This document shows positions 43,678 to 52,937 of a DNA stretch of 64,000 nucleotides, in pieces. The DNA lies in the NCBI GenBank assembly GCA_020846935.1, contig JADLCY010000001.1:186001-250000 (forward strand), given 5' to 3'. This stretch comes from Gemmatimonadaceae bacterium (GTDB lineage Bacteria; Gemmatimonadota; Gemmatimonadetes; Gemmatimonadales; Gemmatimonadaceae). The position numbers and the translations under genes were made by a program. Below the pieces are notes generated by a model that saw only the letters and a list, made by a program, of their open reading frames with translations, had not been told where the DNA came from and made no database searches. Each line of letters starts with the position of its first letter. Positions within the stretch are counted from its first letter, which is position 1.

Positions 43678-45114
43678 ATGGGCGTCGGGAACGATAAGGT
43701 ATCGCCAACGCCGCTCGCGCAACTGTGGCGCGGCTTCGCCATGCTTGGCCTGGCGGAGATTGCGGCGCGGCTCGTGGCGTTTGGCGCCACGGCGTGGGTG
43801 TCCCAGCACCTCGGCGCGGGTCCGTTCGGCGTCGTCAGCTTTGCGCTCGCGGCGCTGCTGTATGCGAACCGGGTGGTGAGCTGGGAACTGGAGTCGGTCG
43901 GCGTGACCGAGGTGGTGCCGCGCGACGAACACGGCGACGCGGCCGCGGGGACGATCATCGCTGCCCGGTTCCTGAGCGCGATCGTCGCGATCGTCGTGCT
44001 GGGCGGCCTCGCACGCTGGGTGCTGCCGAGCCCTGACGGCGTGGTGCTGGTGCTCTACGCCATCGGGCTCGCTGCCGTCGCGCTCAACACCCGCTTTGCG
44101 TATCTGATGCGTGGAACGCCGGCCCGGCCTGCGCTCGCACGCTTCCTGGCCGAGTCGGTCAATGCCGCCGTCGTGCTGGTGCTGGTGCGTTCGGCGGCCG
44201 ACGTCGAGCGCGTGCCGTTTGGCTTCGTGATCGGAGAGGCGATCGCTGCCGCGTTCCTGCTTTCGGCAATTCCCGGAGCCTGGCGCGGCGTACGGCGGTT
44301 TGACGCCGGGCTCGCCAGACACACGATGCGGCGGGCGGCACCGCTGGTGCTCGCGTCGCTCCTCGGGCTCATCGCGTTCAACCTCGACCTGATCCTCCTT
44401 CGCCTGACGAGAGGATCGGAGTCGGCGGGGTTCTATGCCGCGGCGTATGCGCTCGTGGCGCTCGTGCTCAATCTCGGCGTGACCTACGCGGCGAATGTGT
44501 TGCCCGGGCTGAGCCGGCTGCGCGACGATCGCGATGCATTTGGTCGCTTGTACAGCGATGCCAACCTGCTGCTGTTCGTCCTCATGGTGCCGTGTGTGGT
44601 GGGCGGCGCCGTGCTGGCGCGACCGCTGGTGAACCTCGTCTTCGGCGCGGAATACGCCTCGTCGGCGGCGCCGCTGGCGCCCCTGCTCGTCGCGGCGGGG
44701 CTCACGCTCAGTCGATTGGTGCCCGTCGCGGCCATCGTCGCGCTGGGCAGGCGACGCGAGGCGCTGTGGGTGAACGGGTCGGGCGCGGTGGTGAACGTTG
44801 CGCTCAACCTCATCCTCATTCCGCGCTTCGGCATCATGGGCGCGGCCTCCTCGGCGGTGGCGACCGACATCGTTCGGCTCGTGGTCGCGCAGGCGCTGGT
44901 GCGACGCGCGGGTGTGGAAGCTCGCTACGCGCGGCGACTGGTGGCGCCCGCGTCCGCCGCGGCAGTCATGGGCGTTCTGGTGTGGTTGGTCCGGGCGTGG
45001 CCCGTGCCGCTGGCCGTGGTGTCGGGCGCTGCGATCTACGGCGCAGCGCTCGTCATGTTTGGCGTGGTGAAGATCGGACCTGGCGCGCGCGTGCGGCTCG
45101 CCGAGGACGCCTGA
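43678..45114 (+). CDS. wzx: Wzx-like polysaccharide flippase
   Basis: The 478-residue membrane protein has about twelve to fourteen hydrophobic segments, with the MVF/MATE-type pattern LGAGPFGVVSFALAALLYANRV and FNLDLILLRLTRGSESAGFYAAAY. It moves lipid-linked repeat units across the inner membrane. ATG 43678 is 91 bp from the divergent glycosidase gene. Its 3' end overlaps the convergent GT-C gene by 79 nt, a long overlap that leaves the last 26 codons shared. Confidence 0.88.
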   Translation: MGVGNDKVSPTPLAQLWRGFAMLGLAEIAARLVAFGATAWVSQHLGAGPFGVVSFALAALLYANRVVSWELESVGVTEVVPRDEHGDAAAGTIIAARFLSAIVAIVVLGGLARWVLPSPDGVVLVLYAIGLAAVALNTRFAYLMRGTPARPALARFLAESVNAAVVLVLVRSAADVERVPFGFVIGEAIAAAFLLSAIPGAWRGVRRFDAGLARHTMRRAAPLVLASLLGLIAFNLDLILLRLTRGSESAGFYAAAYALVALVLNLGVTYAANVLPGLSRLRDDRDAFGRLYSDANLLLFVLMVPCVVGGAVLARPLVNLVFGAEYASSAAPLAPLLVAAGLTLSRLVPVAAIVALGRRREALWVNGSGAVVNVALNLILIPRFGIMGAASSAVATDIVRLVVAQALVRRAGVEARYARRLVAPASAAAVMGVLVWLVRAWPVPLAVVSGAAIYGAALVMFGVVKIGPGARVRLAEDA

Positions 45115-46763
45115 GCGGAGCGCTCCACGCGGAAAAGCCATCCCACCGGTTCGCGGGCAAGCGGTACGAGGCCGGGTAGGAACGCAAAACGCGCGGGATC
45201 GTGCGTGCCATTCACAAAGAGATAGTCGGCGCGGGACGTCTCCAGCAGCGCCGGCATGAGCGACGGGTTGGCGAGTGCCTCGCGCAACGCGGCGACCTTG
45301 CTCGTGAAGTTCACCGTCAGGAAGAAGTGGCCCACGTAGAGCCGGCCCGGGAACGTTGGTGCGAGCCAGAGGAGATCGGGCACGTCCGCGAGGAGGATCT
45401 GACTGGTGTCCGCCGATGCGCGCAGGGCATCGCGGGCCGCGCGATGTGACGGGTTCACGTACTGAAACGGGGCATCGGTGCGAAACCCGCTGAAGTGCCA
45501 CGTGCGCGCGGCGAGCCAGAGCGGCGCCGCCCCGCCAACCAGCGCGAGGATCGCGGCATGTCGCGCGCTGACGCGCGGCCATTTCGCGAAATACGCGATC
45601 GCGCCGAGGATCGCGAGCGGCACCTGCATGGTCATCGTGCCGCGATCAGGATACGGAAAGAACGGACCGGAGAGCGTCACGATCGTGCAGCCAAGGATCC
45701 AGCCAAAGAGAAACCGCTCCCTGAGGCCGCCGATGCGCCAGCGCGCCAGCCCGCCCCACGCGATCAGAGCCCACGAGATCGGGTAGGCAATGAGCAGCGT
45801 ACTGACGAGGATGTTGATGGCGCGCCAGTCCGGGAGCGGGAGCCCGGATCGCGCATAGAGCGCGCCCAGCACGGCGTAGCAGACCCCAACCGCGAGCGTG
45901 CATCCGGCCAGGAGCCCGACGAGCCGCCGCCGGTCGGGGATCATGGGCCAGCAGCAGAGGGCAACTCCCCACGCGATGGCCAGGAGCGTGATGCCCTCGT
46001 AGACGTGCATCACGGTCATGAGGACGAACATGCCCATCGCCGCGGCGATGCGCGCCGGCGTGAGCCGCGTGATCGCCGAGTGCAGCGCGAGGACGGCGCC
46101 GAGTCCAACGATCCACAGCGCGATGGAGTGCGTGTCGAGGAGCACCTTCACCAGGTAGTGGCTGCGGTAGTCCTCGAAGACGGGGAAGAGTTCGATCGGT
46201 TCGAGCAGGAATCGCTGGAACGTCGACGAGGCCGCGAGCGCGGGAATCTGCTGCAGCACCTTGATGTGCCCACCGAGTCCTCCCGCGACCATCAGCGGCA
46301 CCACGACCCAGAGCCGCTGCGTCGGATCGGCGATGAAGCGGCGCACCGTCGCGTACACCATGAGCGTGAGCAGGATGGCCAGCACGCTGCCGGCGTAGGC
46401 GTAGGCGCGTTCCGGCGTGGTCCCGACGGCACGACCGGCCTTCCCCACGGCCCAGAAGAAATAGACCGGCAGGTGCGCGCGGTTCGGTTCGGTGGTGAAC
46501 CGGTTGGTGATGACCGGCCCTTCGCGTTGGGTCTGTCGGAGCCAGACGCGGTACTGCATCTGGTCCGGGGAGATGGTGAGGTTCTCCTCGAAGGTCCACT
46601 CGCCGCGCTGGCTCAGTTCGGCGCGCCAGAAGGGCGCGATGTGGGCCACGGCGGCGCAGAGGGCGATGACCCACGCGATCCAGGGGAGGCCCAGGAGGCG
46701 CCGCGGGTTCGCGGTCGTGGCGGCGCCGGCCGCGCGGTCGTCGTCAGGCAGGGGCGTCGTCAT
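45036..46763 (-). CDS. GT-C-type integral membrane glycosyltransferase-like protein
   Basis: The protein has 575 residues with about ten to eleven membrane helices and a soluble C-terminal tail of about 130 residues (NPSHRAARDALRASADTSQILLADVPDLLW onward describes the extracytoplasmic region). A large first loop (WTFEENLTISPDQMQYRVWLRQ) has the acidic residues expected of GT-C enzymes. It would use a polyprenyl-phosphate sugar on the outer face. The family is not assigned more precisely. The C-terminal 26 codons overlap wzx on the other strand. Confidence 0.72.
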   Translation of the reverse strand: MTTPLPDDDRAAGAATTANPRRLLGLPWIAWVIALCAAVAHIAPFWRAELSQRGEWTFEENLTISPDQMQYRVWLRQTQREGPVITNRFTTEPNRAHLPVYFFWAVGKAGRAVGTTPERAYAYAGSVLAILLTLMVYATVRRFIADPTQRLWVVVPLMVAGGLGGHIKVLQQIPALAASSTFQRFLLEPIELFPVFEDYRSHYLVKVLLDTHSIALWIVGLGAVLALHSAITRLTPARIAAAMGMFVLMTVMHVYEGITLLAIAWGVALCCWPMIPDRRRLVGLLAGCTLAVGVCYAVLGALYARSGLPLPDWRAINILVSTLLIAYPISWALIAWGGLARWRIGGLRERFLFGWILGCTIVTLSGPFFPYPDRGTMTMQVPLAILGAIAYFAKWPRVSARHAAILALVGGAAPLWLAARTWHFSGFRTDAPFQYVNPSHRAARDALRASADTSQILLADVPDLLWLAPTFPGRLYVGHFFLTVNFTSKVAALREALANPSLMPALLETSRADYLFVNGTHDPARFAFLPGLVPLAREPVGWLFRVERSAQASSASRTRAPGPIFTTPNMTSAAP

Positions 46764-46858
46764 GCGAAGGGAGCCGGTCGGTGGCCGCGGAGGTGACGCC
46801 GCCGCGAGGCCCGCGTAACATACGCCACCGCGTACGAGGACCGCGACCGGAGCGCGAC

Positions 46859-47881
46859 ATGGGGTTTGCGATGGACGATTGGCTCGAGCTGGTGTGCCCG
46901 GCCTGCAAGGCGGCGTTGGTCGACGTTGACGCGCCGGCGTCGCTCGCCTGTGCTGCCTGCGGCGCGACGTGGCCGATCGAACACGGTATCCCCGACCTTC
47001 GGACGCGGCCCGACCCGTACATCTCCAGGCTGGGCGACGTCGCCAAGGCGCGTGCCCTGCACCGTGAGTTCGGCACGCGTGACTTTGCCGGCATCATCGA
47101 ACTGTACTACGCGATGACGCCCGAGGTACCGGAACCGCAGGCGCGCCTCAACGCCTCGCGCATGCTCGGCGGTATCGCGCGCGCCAAGGTGGCGCTGGCC
47201 TCGTGGGAGGACGATGTGGGCCCCTTGGGTTCGATGGGTCGCGTGCTCGACATCGGGTGTGGCGAGGCGCCGCTCGTGATTGCCGCCGCGCGACGCGGGG
47301 CGCAGGCCGTCGGCGTCGACATCGGGTTCCGTCACATCACGATGGGGCTCAAGCAGGTCGAGCAGGAACGACTTCGGGCGCCGCTGATCGCCGCGTGTGC
47401 GGAAGCCCTTCCCTTCCCCGATGCGTCGTTCGACGTCGTGACGATCATGCACGCGCTCGAACTCTTCCGGGATCAGCCCCGCGCGCTGGCGGAGGCCTTT
47501 CGAGTGACGCGGCCCGGGGGACGCGTGCTGGTGAGCGCGCCGAACCGCACGAGCGTGGGTCCCGACCCGCACATCGGCCTCCCCGCGGGCGGGCTGCTCC
47601 CGAACGCGCTCGTCGGCCTGGTGTCGCGCCTGCAGATGGCGCGCCCACCTCACCGGAGCTTCCTCACGGCGGGCGGACTTCGTCGCGCGCTCGTGCGGGC
47701 CGGCTTCAGCGAGGTGCGCGTGGGCATCCCCGGGCTCTCGGATTCACAGCGCGCGCAGTTCACCGGTCTGCTGCGCGTGGCGGCCGACGGGTACGAGCGC
47801 CTGCGCACGGCCCCCGGGGCGCGCACGGTGCTGCGGACGATCGGTCCGCTGCTGCAGGCATCGGCGGTCAAGCCTCGTTAG
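46859..47881 (+). CDS. SAM-dependent methyltransferase with Trm112-like zinc ribbon
   Basis: The protein has 340 residues. An N-terminal zinc ribbon (LVCPACKAALV ... LACAACGATWPIEHGIPDL) is followed by a class I fold with motif I RVLDIGCGEAPLVIAA, motif III-like ALPFPDASFDVVTIM and RPGGRVLVSAPNR. Small-molecule, lipid or sugar methylation is possible. In a glycan locus the sugar O- or C-methylation role is likely. ATG 46859 was used, and ATG 46871 is close. It converges with the GT39-like gene, overlapping 4 nt. Confidence 0.82.
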   Translation: MGFAMDDWLELVCPACKAALVDVDAPASLACAACGATWPIEHGIPDLRTRPDPYISRLGDVAKARALHREFGTRDFAGIIELYYAMTPEVPEPQARLNASRMLGGIARAKVALASWEDDVGPLGSMGRVLDIGCGEAPLVIAAARRGAQAVGVDIGFRHITMGLKQVEQERLRAPLIAACAEALPFPDASFDVVTIMHALELFRDQPRALAEAFRVTRPGGRVLVSAPNRTSVGPDPHIGLPAGGLLPNALVGLVSRLQMARPPHRSFLTAGGLRRALVRAGFSEVRVGIPGLSDSQRAQFTGLLRVAADGYERLRTAPGARTVLRTIGPLLQASAVKPR

Positions 47882-49356
47882 GCCGGCGGCGTCAGCGCGT
47901 CCATCGTGCACACGATGACCTCGCCGCCGCCCAGCGTGGCGGGAAAGACGCGTTGCTCGCGGCAGTCGGCGTCCACGTGCGCGGCGAGCCCCGGATCGTA
48001 GAGGTCGAGGTAGCGCGGGAAGGTGTACACGAACCACACCTTGCCCCGACGACGCAAGGCGTCGAGATCCGCCGCGGTCTTTACGCGTTCCCAGGGCAGC
48101 CGGTAGTAGAGCAGATAGACCGCCGCGGTGACGTCGGCGACGGCGACCACGTCACCCGGCGCCCTGGCCTCCTGCACCATCGCCAGCGGCCCGTCGAAAT
48201 CCTGCTTGGGCACGCGCCAGTCGCGCGGCAGCGACGCCAGCGATGCGATGACGAGCACGCCGATCGCCGCCTGCCCCAGGAGTTCACCACGGCGTGTACG
48301 CTCCTCCGTCGTCAGGCGCCTTGACCACTGCGACAACCACACGCCGGTCGCGTACGCGCCACGGACCACGAGGAGCACGAAGAAGCCGCCCAACACGAAG
48401 AAGAACCGCGGGTACATCGTCCCCCGTCCGATCGCCGCACCGCCAATGATGGCGAGCGGCGCCAGCACGATGATCAGCGCGACGTGACGGTCGCGACGGA
48501 ACCAGGTGATCACGCCCGCCAGACCGATTGGCACAGCCAGCGCGAGCGCAATGATGGCGAGACCGAACGCGTCCCCGAACCCGGCGCGCAACACGCGAAT
48601 CCCCTCGGCGAGCGCCCACGCCGGAGACGACACGCCCGTCTGGTCCGACGGCTGCGTGAAGTAGTCGAGCATCGGCTGCAGCATCGGGTAGTGCAGCGCC
48701 GCGCTGATCACGCCGCCGCCAACGAACGGAAGCAGCACGACGCGCCAGTCGCTTCGCGGCCGATCGCCCGTAGGCCACACGAGGGCCGCGAGGGCAACGA
48801 CACCCTGCGCAATCACGAAGAAGACGAAGGTCAGGTGCGCGTACGTACCGAGCGCAATGCAGAGCGCAAACCAGCCCGCCGCCCGGCGATCGCTGCGATG
48901 CAGCATCGCCAGCAACTGGTGCGTGGTGAGCAACGCAAAGAACAGCAGCGCGCTGTAGCCCCTGGCGCTCTGCGAGAACCACACGTGGTGGTACGACACG
49001 GCGAGGAGCAGCGCGGCGGCGATGGCCTCGCGACGGCCGACCAACGGCTTGGCCAGCCAGAACAGCATCGGGACCGAGGCCACGCCAAACAGCAGCGCCG
49101 GCAGGCGGATCGCCCAGGCCGACTCGCCGAACACGGAGAGCGACGCATGCGCAAGCAGCGCGTAGAGCGGATGCTTGTTGTCGCCGCGGAACTCCGAGAG
49201 GTTTTCGGGAAACGACGTGCGAAACGACTGAATGATGGCCGCGATCTCGTCGTTCCAGAGGCCGTCGTTGAGTCCGGGCAGGCGCAGCCCGAGAGCCAGT
49301 ACGGCGAGCGCGAGCGGGATCACCCACTCACGGTCCTCGCGGCGATCGTTCGGCAT
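47878..49356 (-). CDS. GT39-family (ArnT/PMT-like) membrane glycosyltransferase
   Basis: The protein has 492 residues with about eleven membrane helices. The first periplasmic loop has the catalytic D-E pair (GLNDGLWNDEIAAI), then LPALLFGVASVPMLFWLAKPLVG and SQSARGYSALLFFALLTTH, all standard in GT39/PMT_2 proteins. It transfers a sugar from a polyprenyl phosphate to a periplasmic acceptor. The start was set at ATG 49356, because the upstream extension to 49503 has no membrane character and reaches the promoter zone of the divergent GT2. Confidence 0.85.
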   Translation of the reverse strand: MPNDRREDREWVIPLALAVLALGLRLPGLNDGLWNDEIAAIIQSFRTSFPENLSEFRGDNKHPLYALLAHASLSVFGESAWAIRLPALLFGVASVPMLFWLAKPLVGRREAIAAALLLAVSYHHVWFSQSARGYSALLFFALLTTHQLLAMLHRSDRRAAGWFALCIALGTYAHLTFVFFVIAQGVVALAALVWPTGDRPRSDWRVVLLPFVGGGVISAALHYPMLQPMLDYFTQPSDQTGVSSPAWALAEGIRVLRAGFGDAFGLAIIALALAVPIGLAGVITWFRRDRHVALIIVLAPLAIIGGAAIGRGTMYPRFFFVLGGFFVLLVVRGAYATGVWLSQWSRRLTTEERTRRGELLGQAAIGVLVIASLASLPRDWRVPKQDFDGPLAMVQEARAPGDVVAVADVTAAVYLLYYRLPWERVKTAADLDALRRRGKVWFVYTFPRYLDLYDPGLAAHVDADCREQRVFPATLGGGEVIVCTMDALTPPA

Positions 49357-49533
49357 GCGCTTCAAGAGGAAACGGTCGAAGGTGAGATTTCCCCGGTCAT
49401 TGGGCAGGAACCGCGCCACGGTGCTCGGCCGCTTCCGGACACCGTGACCGGCCAGCCCACGGCAGGCCCGAAACTTGACAGCACCGGTGAACGGATCAAG
49501 CACTCTCCCTCAGACCCATCGTACGCTCCTCAC

Positions 49534-50427
49534 GTGACCGCATCCCTGACCGTCATTGTTCCGGCCGTCAACGAGCCCCTGGACGTCCAGAAGACGCTCG
49601 AAGCCCTCGCGCGCGAGCGAGCGGCCACCGGCGTCGAAGCCATCGTGGTCTCTCGACTCGGCGCGCCGGTAGCCGGCCTGGTTCGGTCTTCCTTTCCCTG
49701 GGCGCAAGTCATGGATGTACCGCACGGGACGACGATCCCGGCGATGCGCGCGCTGGCGTTCGAACGGGTGACCACGCCGTGGGTCGCGGTGATCGAGGAT
49801 CACGTTGCGGTGCCCGCGGGGTGGGTGAAGCTCATGACCGAACGGGCGCAGGAAACCGGAGCCGTCGTTGGAGGCCCGGTCGACAACCTGGCGACGACGA
49901 CCCTGCTCGATCGCGCGGCCTTTCTGTGCGAGTACTCGCACTGCATGCCTCCCCTTGGCGGCGGTGTCACGTCGTGGCTGCCCGGCAACAACGTGGTCTA
50001 TCCGTCCGCGACCGCGCGCCGGTATGTCGAGATGCTTCGGCGCGGCAGCTGGGAGAACGACATGCACGAGGCGATCAAGGCGGAGGGCGGCAGCCTCGTC
50101 ATGGTACCCGAGGGCGTGGTCGGGCACGACAAGCACTATTCGCTGTGGGAGTACGTTTCGCAGCGCTATCTCTACTCGCGGTCCTTCGCCGGCAAGCGCA
50201 GCCAGCAGTCCTCGGCGGTCAAGCGCCTCGCCTACGCGGCGGGCTCGCTCGCGCTGCCTCCGGTGCTGCTGATGCGGATCGTCTCGCGAGTTGGTGCGCG
50301 CTCGGAGCACCGGGGCACGCTGCTGCGATCGCTGCCGCTGATCGCGACGTTCGTGCTGTCGTGGGCCGCCGGGGAACTCGTGGGCTATCTCGCCGGCCCC
50401 GGCGATTCGCTGGGCAAGGTGCGATGA
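49534..50427 (+). CDS. family 2 glycosyltransferase-like protein with membrane tail
   Basis: The protein has 297 residues from GTG 49534. SLTVIVPAVNEPLDVQKTLEAL is a GT2 start, but the metal DxD is replaced by VIEDHVAVP. Other catalytic landmarks (ENDMHEAIKAEGG as an ED-type motif) are kept. The C-terminus has two hydrophobic segments (LALPPVLLMRIVS and LPLIATFVLSWAAGELVGYLAG). It is a diverged paralogue of the convergent protein at 50663-51586, and its stop codon lies in the first unit of a 77-bp tandem repeat. Confidence 0.8.
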   Translation: MTASLTVIVPAVNEPLDVQKTLEALARERAATGVEAIVVSRLGAPVAGLVRSSFPWAQVMDVPHGTTIPAMRALAFERVTTPWVAVIEDHVAVPAGWVKLMTERAQETGAVVGGPVDNLATTTLLDRAAFLCEYSHCMPPLGGGVTSWLPGNNVVYPSATARRYVEMLRRGSWENDMHEAIKAEGGSLVMVPEGVVGHDKHYSLWEYVSQRYLYSRSFAGKRSQQSSAVKRLAYAAGSLALPPVLLMRIVSRVGARSEHRGTLLRSLPLIATFVLSWAAGELVGYLAGPGDSLGKVR

Positions 50428-50685
50428 GCGCTCAGGAGCGGCCCGTGATCGCACGCGTTCTCCAGACGGATCGGCGTTGGCGTAGAGCCGCGTGGGTGCG
50501 ATGAGCGCTCAAGGGCGGCCAGTGATCGCACACGGGCGCAAGACGGATCGGCGTAGGCGTAGAGCCGCGCGGGTGCGATGAGCGCTCAGGCGCGGCCAGT
50601 GATCGCACACGGGCGCAAGACGGATCGGAGTGTGCGTAGAGCCGCGTGGGTGCGATGAGCGCTCAGGCGCGGCCGGTGATCGCAC
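50419..50685. repeat. 77-bp tandem repeat (3 full units plus 36 bp) at a convergent gene junction
   Basis: Units start at 50419, 50496, 50573 and 50650 with an exact 77-bp period. Each begins GTGCGATGAGCGCTCA and carries GTGCGAT ... ATCGCAC arms (7 nt each) about 20 nt apart. The first unit holds the stop codon of the plus-strand glycosyltransferase (TGA at 50425-50427), and the last partial unit holds the stop of the minus-strand one (50663-50665). The units are about 85-95 per cent alike by eye, the first being most diverged. Confidence 0.93.
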
Positions 50686-51586
50686 CCCAGGCCTCGCCGG
50701 CGCTCCAGGCCACGAGGATCGCCAGCACGGTCGGTAGCGCCCGCAGGTAGGACGGCGCGTTACCCAGTCGTTGCTGAGTGCGACCGTGACGCAGGAGCAG
50801 CACGAAGGGCACGATCGGGCTCGCGAGCACGAGGGCCGCGCGCCGTGCAACGGACGCGTCGCCGGCCCGGACCTGTCCAAACAGGCGACCCCAGTGGAAT
50901 CGCTGCCTGGCGAGCGTACCCAGTGTTGCATAGTGACTGCGGAACTCCACAACGGCGTCCGGGATGAGGAAGAGCACCTCGCCCGAGGCGGCCAGCGACC
51001 AGTGGACTCGCGCCTCGTTGTACCGATCGTGCCAGGTGGTGCGCGTCGCTTCGATGCACCGGCGCTTGTAGCACACGTTGACATCGGACACCCAGTCGCG
51101 CGCGCCCGTGGCAAACGGTGGCGCGTAACGTCCGTAGTCGACCGCCCACACCGACCAGTTGAGCACATCGGTGGTGGCCGGCGCTATGGCACCGCCGATC
51201 ACGCCGTGCGGCAGGTCACGGTGTGCCCGCACCATCGTTGCCGCCCAGTCGGGCCGCGGGCGGGCGCGGTCCTCGACCATCGCCACCAGCTCACCGGAGG
51301 CGTGGGTCAGCGCCGCCGAGCGACGGCGATCGAACAGTTCGTGCTGACCGGCCGGAGACTTGGGGGGGCGCGCGGTAGCGACCGGGCCCATGCCGATGAA
51401 CCTGACGGCGGGGAACCGGGTCGAAAGCGCGCCCACCTCGGGGATGGTGTCGTCCCACGCAACGAGGATTTCCAGGGGTGGCGCGCCAGCCTGCCTGACG
51501 AGTGCGTCGAGCACCTCGACGACAGCGTCACCGCCGTCGACGACGGTGACGATGACACTCAATACGGACGTCGGCCCCGTACTCAC
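50663..51586 (-). CDS. family 2 glycosyltransferase-like protein, paralogue of the convergent gene
   Basis: The protein has 307 residues from GTG 51586, which overlaps the Gfo/Idh stop by 4 nt. SVIVTVVDGGDAVVEVLDAL is the GT2 start, the DxD position reads MVEDRARPRPDW, and an ED-like motif is seen in VSDVNVCYKRRC. The C-terminal membrane segment RALPTVLAILVAWSAGEAWGAI closely resembles RSLPLIATFVLSWAAGELVGYL of the 49534-50427 protein. The two are therefore paralogues facing one another across the repeat. The function is as uncertain as for its partner. Confidence 0.78.
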   Translation of the reverse strand: MSTGPTSVLSVIVTVVDGGDAVVEVLDALVRQAGAPPLEILVAWDDTIPEVGALSTRFPAVRFIGMGPVATARPPKSPAGQHELFDRRRSAALTHASGELVAMVEDRARPRPDWAATMVRAHRDLPHGVIGGAIAPATTDVLNWSVWAVDYGRYAPPFATGARDWVSDVNVCYKRRCIEATRTTWHDRYNEARVHWSLAASGEVLFLIPDAVVEFRSHYATLGTLARQRFHWGRLFGQVRAGDASVARRAALVLASPIVPFVLLLRHGRTQQRLGNAPSYLRALPTVLAILVAWSAGEAWGAITGRA

Positions 51587-52638
51587 AACGTCATGCGCCC
51601 CAGAGGTTGGAGCTGCACGGCCTGACGCGTCGCCGTACTCTCCCGGACCGCGGCCGCCACTTCCACGGCCCGGAGCCCGGCAAAGCCGTCGGCGATCGGG
51701 AGGTCCTGCTTGCCTTCGGCGAGCGCGAGGAAGTCGCGCAGCTCGTCCTTGAACGAGAGCAGCGCGGTCGTCTTCCAGCTATAGAGCTTCTCGCGCACTG
51801 CAATGCCGAGGTAGCGATGGTGCACGCGGGTGCGCGGACCGCGGGGGTTCTGGTGCGTGATGAGGAGGTTCTCCATGGGAGCGTACGCCCCGCGCACCAT
51901 GCCCTTGTCGCCATAGGCTTCGATGAAGAAGCCATAGCCCTTCCACTCGTCCCAGGTCGCCTGATACGTGGCCGCCACGCCGTCAGGGTTGCGGAACACG
52001 GCCATGGCGTTGTCCTCCGAGCCAGGCACTTGCCACACGTTGTTGGACATCACGCCGTAGACATCGGTGATCTCGCCGAGGAAGTGGCGTGCGAGGTCGG
52101 TCATGTGGATGCCGATGTCCCACATCGCCCCACCGCCGGTGAGCGGTGTCTTGTACTCCCAGTCGTGCGTGAAGCTCGAGAGGCCTTCGTGGCCGCCGAA
52201 GACGCGGAAATGATCCACGGTGCCGATCGTGCCTGCGCCGATGGTTTCCCGCATGAACGTGATTGCCGGGTAGTAGCGGAGGTTGAAGCCGACGGCGAAG
52301 GCGCGCCTGGCCGTCTGTGCGGCCTGCACGATGCGGCGGGTGTCCTCGACGGTGTTCGCGACCGGCTTTTCGCACAGCAAGTGAAGCCCGCGCCCGAGGG
52401 CGCCGAGGCAGGCCTCGACGTGGGCCTGGACCGGTGTGGACACGACGACGGCGTCCATCGGCGTGTCGAGGAGTTCCTCGAGCGAGCCACACAGGCGCGC
52501 ACCGCTGGTGCCCGCGGCCTGACGCGCCAGATCCGCGTTGAGGTCGAACACTGCGGCGAGGGACGTGGAGGGCTCCTCGCGAATGGACTGCGCGCGGAGC
52601 GCGCCGATCTTGCCGGCGCCCACGAGGCCGATGCGCAT
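51583..52638 (-). CDS. Gfo/Idh/MocA-family oxidoreductase
   Basis: The protein has 351 residues. NAD(P) site IGLVGAGKIGALRA and the conserved CEKPVANT (catalytic-site Lys) are both intact, as is the GGGAMWDIGIHMTDLARHFLG segment with the His near the substrate. Such enzymes oxidise or reduce sugars or nucleotide sugars, often 3-keto intermediates. It lies between two minus-strand glycosyltransferase-like genes and the divergent GT-C pair, so a nucleotide-sugar function for the locus glycan is the best guess. Start ATG 52638. Confidence 0.9.
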   Translation of the reverse strand: MRIGLVGAGKIGALRAQSIREEPSTSLAAVFDLNADLARQAAGTSGARLCGSLEELLDTPMDAVVVSTPVQAHVEACLGALGRGLHLLCEKPVANTVEDTRRIVQAAQTARRAFAVGFNLRYYPAITFMRETIGAGTIGTVDHFRVFGGHEGLSSFTHDWEYKTPLTGGGAMWDIGIHMTDLARHFLGEITDVYGVMSNNVWQVPGSEDNAMAVFRNPDGVAATYQATWDEWKGYGFFIEAYGDKGMVRGAYAPMENLLITHQNPRGPRTRVHHRYLGIAVREKLYSWKTTALLSFKDELRDFLALAEGKQDLPIADGFAGLRAVEVAAAVRESTATRQAVQLQPLGRMTL

Positions 52639-52937
52639 GAAAACAAGACTCCGGTGTAAAGGGGGCCGCTGCTGGCAGCGGAAACGGTCGGCTCAGGGGC
52701 CGCCACTGGAAGGACGAGGGAGCCCGGACCCAAGTTAGTGTGGCCCCTCATGGAACGGGCTCGTCTCTTGCAAGGGGCGTGCTCACCCTCGGCGCTCCGC
52801 CGAGTGAGGCTGGCGTCCCGTCGTCACGTCATTCTGTCATCATCGTCACGAACGCACATGCAGCGAACTCCGGCAGCGTCGGCCCCGCGCCACATGCGTC
52901 GGCACCGGGCGCGAACGAGCGGGCGGACACGCCGCGC

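Noticed and set aside
37967-43697. Very long open frames opposite or out of frame with the glycan genes (844 and 997 codons)
   Set aside because: They are rich in Arg, His, Gly and Ala, have no domains, and fully overlap well-recognised genes. Long antisense frames are expected in GC-rich DNA.
50419-50685. CRISPR array
   Set aside because: The 77-bp units are contiguous with no unique spacers, and no cas genes are near.
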